Counted from the first letter of the stretch, positions 8,676-18,145 are shown. The stretch: 64,000 nucleotides of DNA from Mesorhizobium atlanticum (GCF_003289965.1 NZ_QMBQ01000005.1:1-64000); one strand, 5' to 3'. Numbers and translations are program-made. The notes: generated by a model not told the origin, from the letters alone.

Positions 8676-9827
8676 TCAACCACCAATGTAGCGGCGGTGA
8701 AAGCGCGCGCCCAGGCTGGTCAATATCTCGTAGCCGATGGTGCCGGCGTGGCCGGCCGCGTCGTCGACGCTTTGCGAGGGACCGATGAGCTCGACGAGGT
8801 CGCCTTCGCCGAGCCGGTCTGCCGGAAGCGCCGAAATGTCGAGGATGATCGAGTCCATCGACACGCGCCCGACGAAGGGCAAACGCACGCCCTCGAACCA
8901 GGCGGCCGAAGCGGCGCGCCGGTGCCAGCCGTCGGCGTAGCCCAGCGAGATGGTCGCGAGATCGAGCGGCCCGTCCGCCTGGTGGGTGTGGCCATAGCCG
9001 ATGCCTGCGCCGGCGCCGATCCGCCGCGTCTGCGCCACCTTGGCTTGCAGCCTTATGACCGGCAGCATTGGGTTGGGTGCGTTGGGCGTCGGGTTGACGC
9101 CATAAAGCGCGGCTCCGGGACGGGCGAGATCGTGGTGGTAGGCCGACCCGAGAAAGATGCCGGACGAGTTGGCCAACGAGGCGGGTGCCCCGGGCAGCAT
9201 CTTGCGCAGCCGGTCGAATTCGCGCCGCTGCTTGTCGTTCGCCGCCTGTCGGGGCTCGTCGGCGCGGGCGAGATGGCTCATCACGAAACGGATGTCGATG
9301 CGGTCGAAGGCGCCGGCCTCGCGCGCGACCGCCTCAACCTCCGTCGGCGCCATGCCGAGCCGGGCCATGCCGCTGTCGACCTGAATGGCGGCGGGCAGGC
9401 TCCGGCCCGCGCCCCGCGCGGCCTGGCGCCAGGCCTTCAACTGCACAACGCTGTTGATGACCGGGCAAAGTCCGGCAGCCAGGGCTTCCGGCTCCGAACC
9501 CGGCGGCAGGCCGTTCAGCACGAAGATGTCAGGTCCGGGCCCGATCGCCTTGCGCAGCGCGATGCCCTCGCCGAGCAGCGCGACGAAGAAGATGTCGCAG
9601 CCCTCTTTCGCCAGCGCCGCCGCCACTTGGGCGGCGCCAAGTCCATAGCCGTCGGCCTTGAGCACGCCGGCGCAGCGAACGCCGCCCAGCCGCGCCTTCA
9701 GCCGGCGATAGTTTTCCCGGATGGCGCCAAGATCGATGGTCAGGATCGCGCCGGCCGCAGCCTCGCTGACGGTCGAATTGCCGTCCTCATCATTTGCCGG
9801 AAACTCGCGTCCGGTGTCGTCGTTCAT
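8676..9827 (-). CDS. alr: Alanine racemase
   Basis: 383 residues. A PLP-dependent enzyme interconverting L- and D-alanine, for peptidoglycan precursors or for D-Ala catabolism. The PLP lysine is in KADGYGLGA near the N-terminus of the TIM barrel, and the C-terminal beta domain contains GRVSMDS and the GEGDLVELIG region. The start at 9827 follows GGGGGT; an internal GTG before SEAAAGAIL would also give a normal Alr N-terminus. 271 bp without a recognisable gene separate it from rnk. Proximity to dadA suggests the catabolic role. Confidence 0.93.
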   Translation of the reverse strand: MNDDTGREFPANDEDGNSTVSEAAAGAILTIDLGAIRENYRRLKARLGGVRCAGVLKADGYGLGAAQVAAALAKEGCDIFFVALLGEGIALRKAIGPGPDIFVLNGLPPGSEPEALAAGLCPVINSVVQLKAWRQAARGAGRSLPAAIQVDSGMARLGMAPTEVEAVAREAGAFDRIDIRFVMSHLARADEPRQAANDKQRREFDRLRKMLPGAPASLANSSGIFLGSAYHHDLARPGAALYGVNPTPNAPNPMLPVIRLQAKVAQTRRIGAGAGIGYGHTHQADGPLDLATISLGYADGWHRRAASAAWFEGVRLPFVGRVSMDSIILDISALPADRLGEGDLVELIGPSQSVDDAAGHAGTIGYEILTSLGARFHRRYIGG

Positions 9828-9902
9828 GGCGACCCCCGCTCATTGTATCGGCAATCAATACGGCCATGCGGCCGCCGCGACAACCGCGACGGATGGCGAC
9901 TG

Positions 9903-10421
9903 TCAGGAAGCCAGGTGTTGGAAGGCCGCGACCACCTGCTCATAGACCTTGCGCTTGAACGGCACGATCAGCTCGGGCAGTTCCCGCATCGGCCGCCAGG
10001 CCCATTCGTCGAATTCGGCCGTGTGGCCGCCCGGCGGCGGATTGATCGCGATCTCGCTTTCATCCCCATCGAAGCGATAGGCGAACCATTTCTGCGTCTG
10101 GCCGCGATAACGGCCCTTGAAGGCGACGCCGACCAGATGCGGCGGCAGGTCGTAATTGATCCAGCGCGGCGCCTCGGCAAGCAGCGACACGCTGCGCATA
10201 CCGGTTTCCTCGTAGAGCTCGCGGCCTGCGGCCTCGATCGGCTCTTCGCCCTTGTCGATGCCGCCTTGCGGCATCTGCCAGAGCTGCGTCGTGCCAGCGA
10301 ACTCGCTGTCCGGCTCGGCGATACGGTGCCCAACCCAGACCAGGCCTGCCTTGTTGAGGATCATCAGCCCGACGCAGGGACGGTAAGGCAGCGTTTCGGG
10401 ATCGATCTTTTTCTTGGACAT
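9903..10421 (-). CDS. rppH: RNA pyrophosphohydrolase (Nudix)
   Basis: 172 residues. It removes pyrophosphate from the 5' triphosphate end of mRNA, starting RNase E-dependent decay; in alphaproteobacteria the same family also hydrolyses dinucleoside polyphosphates (IalA). The complete Nudix box [20 protein letters not shown] is present near residue 50, and the [10 protein letters not shown] start and QKWFAYRF region match RppH/NudH. The ATG at 10421 gives the normal [18 protein letters not shown] start. It is downstream of the polysaccharide deacetylase, separated by a palindromic repeat. Confidence 0.93.
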   Translation of the reverse strand: MSKKKIDPETLPYRPCVGLMILNKAGLVWVGHRIAEPDSEFAGTTQLWQMPQGGIDKGEEPIEAAGRELYEETGMRSVSLLAEAPRWINYDLPPHLVGVAFKGRYRGQTQKWFAYRFDGDESEIAINPPPGGHTAEFDEWAWRPMRELPELIVPFKRKVYEQVVAAFQHLAS

Positions 10422-10443
10422 TGGGTTTTCCAGCCGTTTTGAG

Positions 10444-10561
10444 AATTCGCTCCGGCGAGGCAGGTGGCGAGTGGTTTCGAGAACCGGAGCGGAGCGTACT
10501 TTAAAGTACGTGAGCACCGGAAGCGCAGAAAACGCCGCCAGATGCCCGCCGGAGTAGAATT
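10444..10561. repeat. RIME-like palindromic element, copy A
   Basis: About 118 bp with complementary ends (aattcgctccggcg / cgccggagtagaatt) and the core gagaaccggagcggagcgtac, a short palindrome around ttaaagtacg, then gagcaccggaagcg. Three further copies share the core (22548, 50436, 53810). It lies between the deacetylase stop and the rppH start and would be transcribed with them as a long hairpin. It resembles the rhizobial intergenic mosaic elements (RIME). Confidence 0.85.
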
Positions 10562-10574
10562 ATCAAGACGGCTG

Positions 10575-11765
10575 CTAGCCTTTTTGCGGATCAATGGCCA
10601 CCGCCGAGATCGGCACGATCTCGATGCCGCGCTTCTTCGCTTCGGCAATCCAGGACGTCACCGTGTCGACGGTGATGTCGAAAGCCGAACCGATGCCGAC
10701 CGCTGAGCCCTTGGCCCGCGCCGTGGCTTCCAGGCTGTCCAGCTTCTTGAGGATTTCACCGCGGTCCTGCACGGCATCGATCGCCATGTCGCCGGCGACG
10801 AACGGCACGCCGTCCTTCAACGCCAGATCAGGCGCGACGCTGCGCGAGGACGAGCCGTCATCGATATAGGCAAGGCCGCGCTTGCCGAGCTCGGCCATGA
10901 AAGGCTCCATCGCCGAGGCGTCGGCCGAGAAGCGCGCGCCCATATAGTTCATGACCCCGGTATAGTTCGTGGTCCTGGACAGCGCCCAGTGCAGGCTCTT
11001 CAGGTTCTCGTCCGGGCTGGCCGAGACCGTCAGCGTGTTGCGGCCGGGATTAATGTTGGGATAGTCGAAAGGCTCGAGCGGCACCTGCATGACGATCTCA
11101 TGCCCGCTCTGCCTGGCCGCCTGCATCCAGCGGCCGATGCTGTTGCCTTGCGGCGCGAAGGCCAGCGTCACTTCAGCCGGCAGCTTGGCGATCGCGGCCT
11201 GCGTGCCGGTCTGCGAGACGGCGAGCCCGCCGATGACGATCGCCACGCGCGCGCCGCGCGTGCCCGACCACGGCCGCGCATAGGCGTCGAAGGGCCGCCT
11301 GCCGTCGGCCGAGCGCATCGGCAGCGGGCCGGTCGCGCTGGCCTCGATCAGCGACCTGTCCGGGATATGCGCGACCTTGAGGTTCTGGCCGAGCGTCGAT
11401 GGATCGCGGATGACAATCGCCGCTTTCGGCGGGCCATCGCCTTCCTCGGTCTGGACATGGATGATCTGCGGCCCGCCGCTCTTCATCGGCGTGCTGGCCT
11501 GTGGCGTCGCGGCCGCAACCGGGGCAGGAGCCGGCGCCGGTGCGGGTGTGGCGGGAGCAGCGACCACCTTCGGCGTCGAAACCGCCACCTCTTGCGGTTT
11601 ACGGAACGGCTTCTCCCGCAGCGCGATCGCGCCGGAAACGCCGATCACACCGAGTACGGCGGCCACCGCAGCAAGCGTGCCGCCGCTGAAGCCGCGCGAG
11701 GTTTTGCGCTGAGGCCGAAGCGTCTGTCCGAGCGGGCGTTCGATGTCCTTGCCGATGTCAGCCAA
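10575..11765 (-). CDS. Divergent polysaccharide deacetylase family protein
   Basis: 396 residues. Residues 1-25 are cytoplasmic, a membrane segment follows at about 27-48 (LAAVAAVLGVIGVSGAIAL), then a long Pro/Ala-rich linker (to about 95). The periplasmic domain has the divergent deacetylase (YibQ-type) pattern: VAIVIGGLAVSQ, VTLAFAPQGN, HEIVMQVPLEPFDYPN, NYMGARFSAD and GLAYIDDGSSS. It lacks the ordinary NodB metal triad arrangement. In many rhizobia and proteobacteria it follows ctpA and envC as here, which links it to peptidoglycan remodelling at division; no enzymatic activity has been established that I can name. Confidence 0.85.
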   Translation of the reverse strand: MADIGKDIERPLGQTLRPQRKTSRGFSGGTLAAVAAVLGVIGVSGAIALREKPFRKPQEVAVSTPKVVAAPATPAPAPAPAPVAAATPQASTPMKSGGPQIIHVQTEEGDGPPKAAIVIRDPSTLGQNLKVAHIPDRSLIEASATGPLPMRSADGRRPFDAYARPWSGTRGARVAIVIGGLAVSQTGTQAAIAKLPAEVTLAFAPQGNSIGRWMQAARQSGHEIVMQVPLEPFDYPNINPGRNTLTVSASPDENLKSLHWALSRTTNYTGVMNYMGARFSADASAMEPFMAELGKRGLAYIDDGSSSRSVAPDLALKDGVPFVAGDMAIDAVQDRGEILKKLDSLEATARAKGSAVGIGSAFDITVDTVTSWIAEAKKRGIEIVPISAVAIDPQKG

Positions 11766-11886
11766 GTTATGTTCCCCGGAAGCACGCCACCTGGGTGAAT
11801 GTCACATTCTCGTGACATCTCGCGTGAACTTCACAATCGCTGGCGCGATACCCCAGACGCGTGGCGCCTACCGCGGGTCCCCGAAT

Positions 11887-11916
11887 CAAACTGCCGGGAT
11901 CTCGCGGTCCCGGCAG
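11887..11916 (-). terminator. Possible terminator after ctpA
   Basis: Stem ctgccggga / tcccggcag with an 8-base loop. On the minus strand it is followed by tttgatt, a weak T tract. It lies about 50 bp after the ctpA stop and may partly separate ctpA from the deacetylase gene. Confidence 0.4.
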
Positions 11917-11968
11917 CATTGCATTGCTTCGCTCAGCCGGCCAGAGCCTTGCCCTGGCCGCGACGGCC

Positions 11969-13300
11969 TTACTGGTTCAGCACGGCCTTGTCCGGGTTCG
12001 GCGGGAAAGCCGGGTCGGTCTTCTCGCCGCGCAGCAGCTGCTCGGCATAGATCAGCTGCAGGTCGTCCTTCGGATCCGGCGGCACATAGGCGGCCGAGCC
12101 CGAACCGGTTGCGCTCTCGTCGGCGCCCTTGATGTGGCCCTTGAGGTCGGATTCGCCACGGGTCAGGTCGCGGCCCTGCAGATCCGGCGGCAGAGGCTGG
12201 TCGACCTTGATGTCGGGCGTGATGCCCTTGCCCTGGATCGACTTGCCCGACGGCGTGTAATAGAGCGCGGTCGTCAGCCTGAGCGCGCCATTCTCGCCGA
12301 GCGGTATGATGGTCTGCACCGAGCCCTTGCCGAAGGACTGCGTGCCGACCACCGTGACGCGGCGCAGATCCTGCAGCGCGCCGGCGACGATTTCCGAGGC
12401 GCTCGCCGAACCGCCGTTGACCAGCACAATCATCGGCTTGCCGTTGATGTCGTCGACCTGCTTCGGCTTGGCGTCGAAGCGGGTGACGTCCTTCGGATCG
12501 CGACCGCGCGTCGAAACGATCTCGCCGCGCTTGAGGAAGGCGTCCGAGACGCTCACCGCCTGGTCGAGCAGGCCGCCCGGATTGAGGCGCAGATCGAGCA
12601 CATAGCCCTTCAGCTTGTCGTTCGGCACCTGCTTCTTGATGTTCTCGATGGCGTTCTCGAGATCGTCATAGGTCTTCTCGGTGAAGGAGGTGATCTTCAT
12701 GTAGCCGATGTCGTTCTCGACCCGGTACTTCACCGCCTTGACCTTGATGATGTCGCGCACCACCGTCAGCTCGATCGGCTTGTCGGCGCCCTGGCGCAGG
12801 ATGGTGAGCTTGATCGGCGTGTTGACCGGCCCGCGCATCTTCTCGACCGCGTCGTTCAGGGTCAGGCCTCGAACCTCCTCGCCGTCGATCTTGGCGATGT
12901 AGTCGCCGGCAAGCACGCCCGCCTTGGCGGCCGGCGTGTCGTCGATCGGCGTGATCACCTTGACCAGGTCGTTTTCCATGGTGACCTCGATGCCGAGGCC
13001 GCCGAACTCGCCCTTGGTCTGCACGCGCATGTCCTGCGCCTGCTCGGCATTCATGTAGGAGGAGTGTGGGTCAAGCGAGGCCAGCATGCCGTTGATGGCG
13101 TTCTCGACCAGCGACTTGTCGTCCGGCGGCGTCACATAGTTGGCGCGCACGCGCTCGAAGATGTCGCCGAAAATCGCCAGCTGCTTGTAGGTTTCCGAAC
13201 CCGCAGCGTTCGCCGCCGAGCCCGGTGCGCCGTAGACCAGGCTCATTGCCGATGCGCCCATCAGCGCGCCGGCAAACAGAAGCGACAGTTTCCGCATCAT
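11969..13300 (-). CDS. ctpA: S41-family C-terminal processing peptidase
   Basis: 443 residues with an N-terminal signal/anchor (MMRKLSLLFAGALMGASAMS). Domain order is a helical N-domain, a PDZ domain (about 85-170, GGLGIEVTMEND), and the tail-specific protease core with the catalytic serine in GGSASASEIVAGAL and the lysine about 25 residues later in SFGKGSVQT. It cleaves envelope proteins near their C-termini; in rhizobia and Brucella CtpA affects envelope integrity. The start at 13300 follows AAGGACG; the envC stop is only one base upstream, so both are one operon. Confidence 0.93.
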   Translation of the reverse strand: MMRKLSLLFAGALMGASAMSLVYGAPGSAANAAGSETYKQLAIFGDIFERVRANYVTPPDDKSLVENAINGMLASLDPHSSYMNAEQAQDMRVQTKGEFGGLGIEVTMENDLVKVITPIDDTPAAKAGVLAGDYIAKIDGEEVRGLTLNDAVEKMRGPVNTPIKLTILRQGADKPIELTVVRDIIKVKAVKYRVENDIGYMKITSFTEKTYDDLENAIENIKKQVPNDKLKGYVLDLRLNPGGLLDQAVSVSDAFLKRGEIVSTRGRDPKDVTRFDAKPKQVDDINGKPMIVLVNGGSASASEIVAGALQDLRRVTVVGTQSFGKGSVQTIIPLGENGALRLTTALYYTPSGKSIQGKGITPDIKVDQPLPPDLQGRDLTRGESDLKGHIKGADESATGSGSAAYVPPDPKDDLQLIYAEQLLRGEKTDPAFPPNPDKAVLNQ

Positions 13301-13301
13301 T

Positions 13302-14636
13302 TCACGTCCTTCCAGAGAATCGATCCGCCCACCATGGGGCCGGATCGACGGGTTTTCCATCCTTGCGGAACTCGACATAGAGTTCCGACGTCGAATTTTC
13401 ATTCCGAGAGGCCGAGGTGCTTGCCACCCGGGCCTCTCCCATCGCGCCGATCGGCTCTCCCGCGAGCACCGACTGTCCCGTCGCGACGCTGATTCTGCTC
13501 ATCCCCGCCAGGACGACATGATACCCATCGCCCGCATTGAGGATCAAGAGTTGACCATAGGAGCGAAACGGCCCCGCATAAAGCACGTTTCCATCCACCG
13601 GTGCGGTGACGATGGCCCCCGATTGTGTCGCAACCATGTCGCCCTGCATCGCCTGGCCATTGCCGTCGTCGGTGCCGAAACGCCGCTTGATCTTGCCGAT
13701 GACCGGCAACGCGATCTGGCCTTGCAGTGCCGAAAACGGCGCCGACCCCGTGAGGCGGTTGGCCTCCGGCACCGGCAGCGCGGCGAGCTCGGTCGTCGAG
13801 GCTGTCGTGTCGCTGTCGGTCGATTTCCGCTCGCCTGCCTTGACCTGATCCTGCGCCTTGCGCGCCTTGTCGGCTTCGAGCGAGGCGATCAGGTCCTTGA
13901 GGCTGCTCGCCTTCGCCGCCAGTTCCTGCGAGTGCCGCTGCTCGGCCGCGATCGCCGTCTGGGTATCGGCCTGCAGCTTCTTCTTGGCCTCGAGCAGCAT
14001 GGTGAGCCGCTTCTTTTCCGCCGTCTGGTCGGTGACGGCGGCGGTGAGCCTCGCCCGTTCGGCCTCGATCGAGGCCGTCACCCTGGTCTGCTCCTTGAGA
14101 TCGGCCATCAGCCGGTCGGTCTGCTGGCGCAGCTCCGGCACCACGGCGCCAAGCAGGATGGCGCTGCGCACCGACGACAGCGCGTCTTCCGGCTTGACCA
14201 GGATCGCCGGCGGCGGATTGAGCCCCATGCGCTGCAGCGCCCCCAGCACTTCGGCCAGCACGTCGCGTCGCGCCGCAAGGGAGGCGCGCAGCTTCTGTTC
14301 CTCGGTCTTCAGCCCTTCGAGCTTGGCGCCGATGTCCTCGATGTCCTGGCCGAGCTTCTGCTCCGTCATCGCCGACTGGATGAGCGCGGCCGTGATCGAA
14401 GCATAGTCCTTGCGCACCGAGGCGATGTCGGCCGCAAGCTTGGCCAGCCGCTCCGACGACAGCGTGATTTCCTTGGAAACCTGCTCGTATTCGGCCCGGC
14501 TCTGGTCGGGATCCGGCGCCGTGTCGAGGGTATTTTCGGCCGCCCGGACCGGCCCGAACGCGACCACGGCGGCGACAAGGGTCAAGCCGCAGCGGCTGCG
14601 CCAGGTGCGCGTGATCGGGTACCAGCCTTCAGACAT
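13302..14636 (-). CDS. envC: Murein hydrolase activator, EnvC-type (M23-like domain)
   Basis: 444 residues with a signal peptide (about 1-32). Residues 40-270 are predicted long coiled coil (many Leu/Ala/Lys/Glu heptads), followed by a C-terminal LytM/M23 domain (about 320-440: RFGTDDGNGQAMQGDM, GNVLYAGPFRSYGQLLILNAGDGYHVVLAG). In active M23 peptidases zinc ligands are HxxxD and HxH; here HxH is not seen (YHVVLAG), as expected for an EnvC-like activator of amidases rather than an enzyme. A GAGG site precedes the ATG at 14636. It is followed after one base by ctpA. Confidence 0.88.
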   Translation of the reverse strand: MSEGWYPITRTWRSRCGLTLVAAVVAFGPVRAAENTLDTAPDPDQSRAEYEQVSKEITLSSERLAKLAADIASVRKDYASITAALIQSAMTEQKLGQDIEDIGAKLEGLKTEEQKLRASLAARRDVLAEVLGALQRMGLNPPPAILVKPEDALSSVRSAILLGAVVPELRQQTDRLMADLKEQTRVTASIEAERARLTAAVTDQTAEKKRLTMLLEAKKKLQADTQTAIAAEQRHSQELAAKASSLKDLIASLEADKARKAQDQVKAGERKSTDSDTTASTTELAALPVPEANRLTGSAPFSALQGQIALPVIGKIKRRFGTDDGNGQAMQGDMVATQSGAIVTAPVDGNVLYAGPFRSYGQLLILNAGDGYHVVLAGMSRISVATGQSVLAGEPIGAMGEARVASTSASRNENSTSELYVEFRKDGKPVDPAPWWADRFSGRT

Positions 14637-14780
14637 CAGGCCTCTAACCTATCCGCCGCTTCGTTAACGAACCATCAACCATGTTGGAAGCGCCCTACTC
14701 CAGCAGTGATGTTCAGCCTTTGAGGCGAAAATCCGAGCCGGGACAAGCAATCCCCAGCTTTTCGAGATGGCAAGCGCCAT

Positions 14781-15263
14781 TCACGAGCGATGATAAGGAT
14801 GTCCCGCCAGGATCGTCGCGATCCGGTAGAGCTGCTCGCCCAGCATCACGCGCACCAGCTGGTGCGGCCAGGTCAGTGCTCCGAAGGACAGCACCAGGTC
14901 GGCCTGCTCGCGCAAGACCTTGTCATGGCCGTCGGCGCCGCCGATGGCGACGACCAGCGCCTTGCGGCCGCTGTCGCGCAGCTGGCCGATACGGGCGGCC
15001 AGATCTTCCGAGGAAAGCGACTTGCCGCGCTCGTCGAGCAGGATGAGGACGGTGCCCGGCTGCAACTGGGCCTGCAGCCTCTGGGCTTCCTCGCGGCGGC
15101 GCTCGTCGGCGCTCTGTCCGCGGCTCTCGGGGACCTCGACGATGCCGGCGAATTCCAGCCCGACCGAAGGCCCGCTCTTGGCGAAGCGCTCGAAATAGCG
15201 GTCGGCCAGTTCTCTCTCGGGGCCGGTCTTCATCCGGCCCACGGCATGAACGGTGATCTTCAT
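14781..15263 (-). CDS. rlmH: 23S rRNA pseudouridine-1915 N3-methyltransferase
   Basis: 160 residues, the length of RlmH. A small SPOUT methyltransferase that uses SAM to methylate Psi1915 in helix 69 of 23S rRNA on assembled 70S ribosomes. The knot region is visible as ILLDERGKSLSSEDLA, VVAIGGADGH and SFGALTWPHQLVRVMLGEQLYR, with the C-terminal PYHR that lies near the substrate. It follows rsfS by 62 bp, the standard pairing. Confidence 0.95.
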   Translation of the reverse strand: MKITVHAVGRMKTGPERELADRYFERFAKSGPSVGLEFAGIVEVPESRGQSADERRREEAQRLQAQLQPGTVLILLDERGKSLSSEDLAARIGQLRDSGRKALVVAIGGADGHDKVLREQADLVLSFGALTWPHQLVRVMLGEQLYRIATILAGHPYHRS

Positions 15264-15325
15264 CCTCGCCCCGGCGAGCTTGTTTCAGCGCATACCGTGA
15301 TGGTTCACGGCACGCGGATCAAGGC

Positions 15326-15703
15326 TCAGTGCAAGGTCTCTTCCTCGAGGTCCGGCGCCTGCCACATCTTTTCGAGATTGTAGAATTCGCGGACTTCGGG
15401 GCGGAAGACATGGACGATGATGTCGCCCGAATCGATCAGGACCCAGTCGGCGCTGGCCAACCCCTCGACGCGCGCATTGCCGAGACCGGCATCTTTCAGC
15501 GCCTTGAGGAGATGATCGGCGACAGCCGAGACATGGCGGTGCGATCGGCCCGAGGCGATGACCATATAGTCGCCGAGGCTCGATTTTCCCTGGATGTCGA
15601 TTGAGACGATGTTTTCGGCCTTGGAGTCTTCCAGACTGGCAAGGACTGTGTCGAGGGCGAGGGTCGCGGCGGCGTTGCCGCTGATCCCGGCCGGCGAAGG
15701 CAT
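15326..15703 (-). CDS. rsfS: Ribosome silencing factor
   Basis: 125 residues from the ATG at 15703 (MPSPAGISG), matching the RsfS/Iojap length. It binds L14 on the 50S subunit and blocks subunit joining under starvation. The fold's typical pieces are present: SKAENIVSIDIQGKSSLGDY, ASGRSHRHVSAVADHL, ADWVLIDSGDIIVHVF and EVREFYNLEKMW. Upstream in-frame starts exist up to 15793 but would add an unusual N-terminus. In this cluster it would normally follow nadD directly; here mscS and an MFS gene intervene. Confidence 0.93.
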   Translation of the reverse strand: MPSPAGISGNAAATLALDTVLASLEDSKAENIVSIDIQGKSSLGDYMVIASGRSHRHVSAVADHLLKALKDAGLGNARVEGLASADWVLIDSGDIIVHVFRPEVREFYNLEKMWQAPDLEEETLH

Positions 15704-15945
15704 GATATCAGCCTTCTTCCGCAGTGCTGTTCTCAGTGTGTTTCCTTTCCCAACAAGAACAACCAAATCACCATGCAAATCAGGTGACACCACTTAGATA
15801 GGCAGAGTTCCATTGCAGTTTCAAGACGAGGGCTCTTCGGCGGTGCCGCGCATTGGTCCGGATCGCTGCTTTAGGAGGGCCTAAAAAGCAGGAACTGATC
15901 CCGGACGCGTGGGTTATCGGCTGACCGACCAATGGGATCCCCACC

Positions 15946-16797
15946 ATGCCAACCGATCCGCAAAGCGCCCTCGTCACCATCCAGGCCGGGCTCGCGCAGC
16001 TTTCTACGCTCATCGTTTCCTATTCCTTCTCCGCCATCGGCGCCGTCATCCTTCTGGTTGTCGGCTACTTCGTCGCCGGCGTTGCCGAGCGCTCGATCCG
16101 TGCCGGCCTCGGCCATATCCACGGCTTCGACGCCACCTTGCGGCATTTCTTTTCCAAGATCGTGCGCTACGCCATCCTGATCCTGGTCACCATCATGGTG
16201 CTCGGCCAGTTCGGGGTGCAGACCGCCTCCATCATCGCGGCAATAGGCGCAATCGGGCTCGCCATCGGGCTGGCGCTGCAGGGCACACTGCAGAACATCG
16301 CGGCCGGCATCATGCTGCTGGCGCTGAGGCCCTTTCGCATCGGCGAATATGTCGAGGTCGGCTCTATTTCCGGCACTATCGAGGAGATCGGCCTATTCGC
16401 CACCAAACTGCGCTCCGCCGACGGCGTCTATGTGCTGGCGCCCAATTCCACACTGTGGAACCAGCCGGTGCGCAACTTCACCCGCAACGGCGTGCGCCGC
16501 ACCGACGTCACCTTGAGCATCGGCTCCTGGAACGACATCGACCGCGCGCAAAAGACGCTGCTTGCCATCGCCGGCGCCGAAAAACGCATCCGGCGCGAAC
16601 CCTCGCCGATCGCCTTCGTGGCCAGCCTCGGCGACACGACGGTTTCGCTCACCTTGCGCTACTGGACTTCTGCATCCGACTATTTCTCCACCAAGATCGA
16701 CACGACCAAGCGCGCCAAGCAGGCTTTCGACAGCGAAGGCATCTCGATCCCGCTGCCGCCGCCGGAGGTGGCGGCGCCGGAGGCGCGCAAGCAGTAG
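15946..16797 (+). CDS. mscS: Small-conductance mechanosensitive channel, MscS family
   Basis: 283 residues, the short MscS type. Three membrane segments are seen (about 27-50, 72-95, 98-125); the third is the pore helix with the Ala/Gly pattern IAAIGAIGLAIGLALQGTLQNIAAGIML. The cytoplasmic beta domain follows (RPFRIGEYVEVGSISGTIEEI, VYVLAPNSTLWNQPVRN). It opens on membrane tension to release solutes on osmotic down-shock. It is on the opposite strand to its neighbours and its stop almost touches that of the MFS gene. Confidence 0.92.
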   Translation: MPTDPQSALVTIQAGLAQLSTLIVSYSFSAIGAVILLVVGYFVAGVAERSIRAGLGHIHGFDATLRHFFSKIVRYAILILVTIMVLGQFGVQTASIIAAIGAIGLAIGLALQGTLQNIAAGIMLLALRPFRIGEYVEVGSISGTIEEIGLFATKLRSADGVYVLAPNSTLWNQPVRNFTRNGVRRTDVTLSIGSWNDIDRAQKTLLAIAGAEKRIRREPSPIAFVASLGDTTVSLTLRYWTSASDYFSTKIDTTKRAKQAFDSEGISIPLPPPEVAAPEARKQ

Positions 16798-16798
16798 A

Positions 16799-18085
16799 TC
16801 AGTGCTTGGTTGCCGTCTCGTCCGACGAGAAGGCAAGCTCCACCGGCAGAGGAGTCTGCGCGCTCATCGGCGCGAAGCTGCCGCTTGTTGCGGCTGGCGT
16901 CGGCCGGCCCGCCGTCACGCGCCACAGCACGAACAGGCAGAAGGCCGACGCGATCACGATGCCGACATAGATGAAGGTGGCGGTACCGAAAACAGCGGAA
17001 AGCGCCGTGACGATGCCGGGCACGATGAAGCCGGCCAGCGACCAGGCAAACAGCATGGAGCTCGACAGCGCCAGAAGCTCGTCCTTGGCAGCGCGGTCGG
17101 CGGCATGCGCGCTAGAGAGCGCGTAGATCGATTCCGACGCCCCGTCCCAGATCAGATAGATCACCACCAGCGCCATCAGCGCGCCGCCGTCGAAGACGAT
17201 GGCAAGCACGCTGGCCACGGTCGCGAGCGCCGCGGCGCCAGCAAGCACGTAGCGCCGGTCGGTGCGGTCGGAAATCCACCCGAGCGGGATCTGCAGGATC
17301 AGCGTGCCGACCGGCATCGCCGACAACAGCAGCGCCACATCGGCCTGGCTGTAGCCCTTGGCGGTGGCGTGGATCGGCGCGAAGCCGGAAACGATCATCG
17401 ACAGGCCGCCGACGGCGAGCATGCCGGCGACGCCGACCGGCGAGATGCGCCAGGCACGCCGCAGCGCCACCGAGGCCGCCTGCGGCGCCGGCGGCTGCGC
17501 AAGCCTGGTCATGCCGACCGGCAGGATGGAGAGCGCGGTGAAGGTGATGCCAATCAGCGACGCGGCGGCCGTATGGATGTCGACCAGGGCGAGCGTGGCA
17601 TATCCCACGCCGAGCCCAGCAATATAGGCGACATAGAACACGGCCATCACCCGGCCGCGGATCGAATTCGGCAAGGCATCGTTCAGCCAGCTCTGCGCGA
17701 CGATGAACAACCCGCAGATGGCGAAGCCGTAAAGCGCCCGTGCGGCGATCCACAGAAGCGGGATCGGGCCGGCGCCGATCGCCGCGTTGGAAAGCGCGAT
17801 CAGCGCTGAGAGCACCATGAAGGCGCGGGCGTGGCCGACGCGCCGCACCAGCGGCCCGGTCAGGATGCAGCCGGCCAGCCCGCCGGCCGAAAGCCCGGTG
17901 ACGATGAGCCCGGCCCAGGTTGGGTCGAACCCGTCGGCACCGAGGCGCACCGGGATATAGGCGAACATCAACCCATTGCCGATCGCGATCAGCGCCATCG
18001 ACACGATGACGCTGGCAATGGCGATCAGCGGCGCCGATTGCGCGGCGCGGACGACATCGGTCGTGGTGGGGTTCTGCTTTAGCAT
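16799..18085 (-). CDS. MFS transporter
   Basis: 428 residues, 12 predicted membrane helices in two halves (LIAIASVIVSMALIAIGNG, LIVTGLSAGGLAGCILTG in the first, TLILQIPLGWISDRTDRRYV in the second). The motif GWISDRTDRR is the MFS loop 2-3/8-9 signature. Start at 18085 follows CTGGAGC. The pattern resembles the YcaD/UMF-like drug or sugar exporters in alphaproteobacteria, but the substrate is unknown. Together with mscS it is inserted between nadD and rsfS. Confidence 0.85.
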   Translation of the reverse strand: MLKQNPTTTDVVRAAQSAPLIAIASVIVSMALIAIGNGLMFAYIPVRLGADGFDPTWAGLIVTGLSAGGLAGCILTGPLVRRVGHARAFMVLSALIALSNAAIGAGPIPLLWIAARALYGFAICGLFIVAQSWLNDALPNSIRGRVMAVFYVAYIAGLGVGYATLALVDIHTAAASLIGITFTALSILPVGMTRLAQPPAPQAASVALRRAWRISPVGVAGMLAVGGLSMIVSGFAPIHATAKGYSQADVALLLSAMPVGTLILQIPLGWISDRTDRRYVLAGAAALATVASVLAIVFDGGALMALVVIYLIWDGASESIYALSSAHAADRAAKDELLALSSSMLFAWSLAGFIVPGIVTALSAVFGTATFIYVGIVIASAFCLFVLWRVTAGRPTPAATSGSFAPMSAQTPLPVELAFSSDETATKH

Positions 18086-18145
18086 GCTCCAGCATCGCCT
18101 ATTGGCGGGCAAAAAGCCGCCGCAAAAACGACATGGCGCGCCTTC

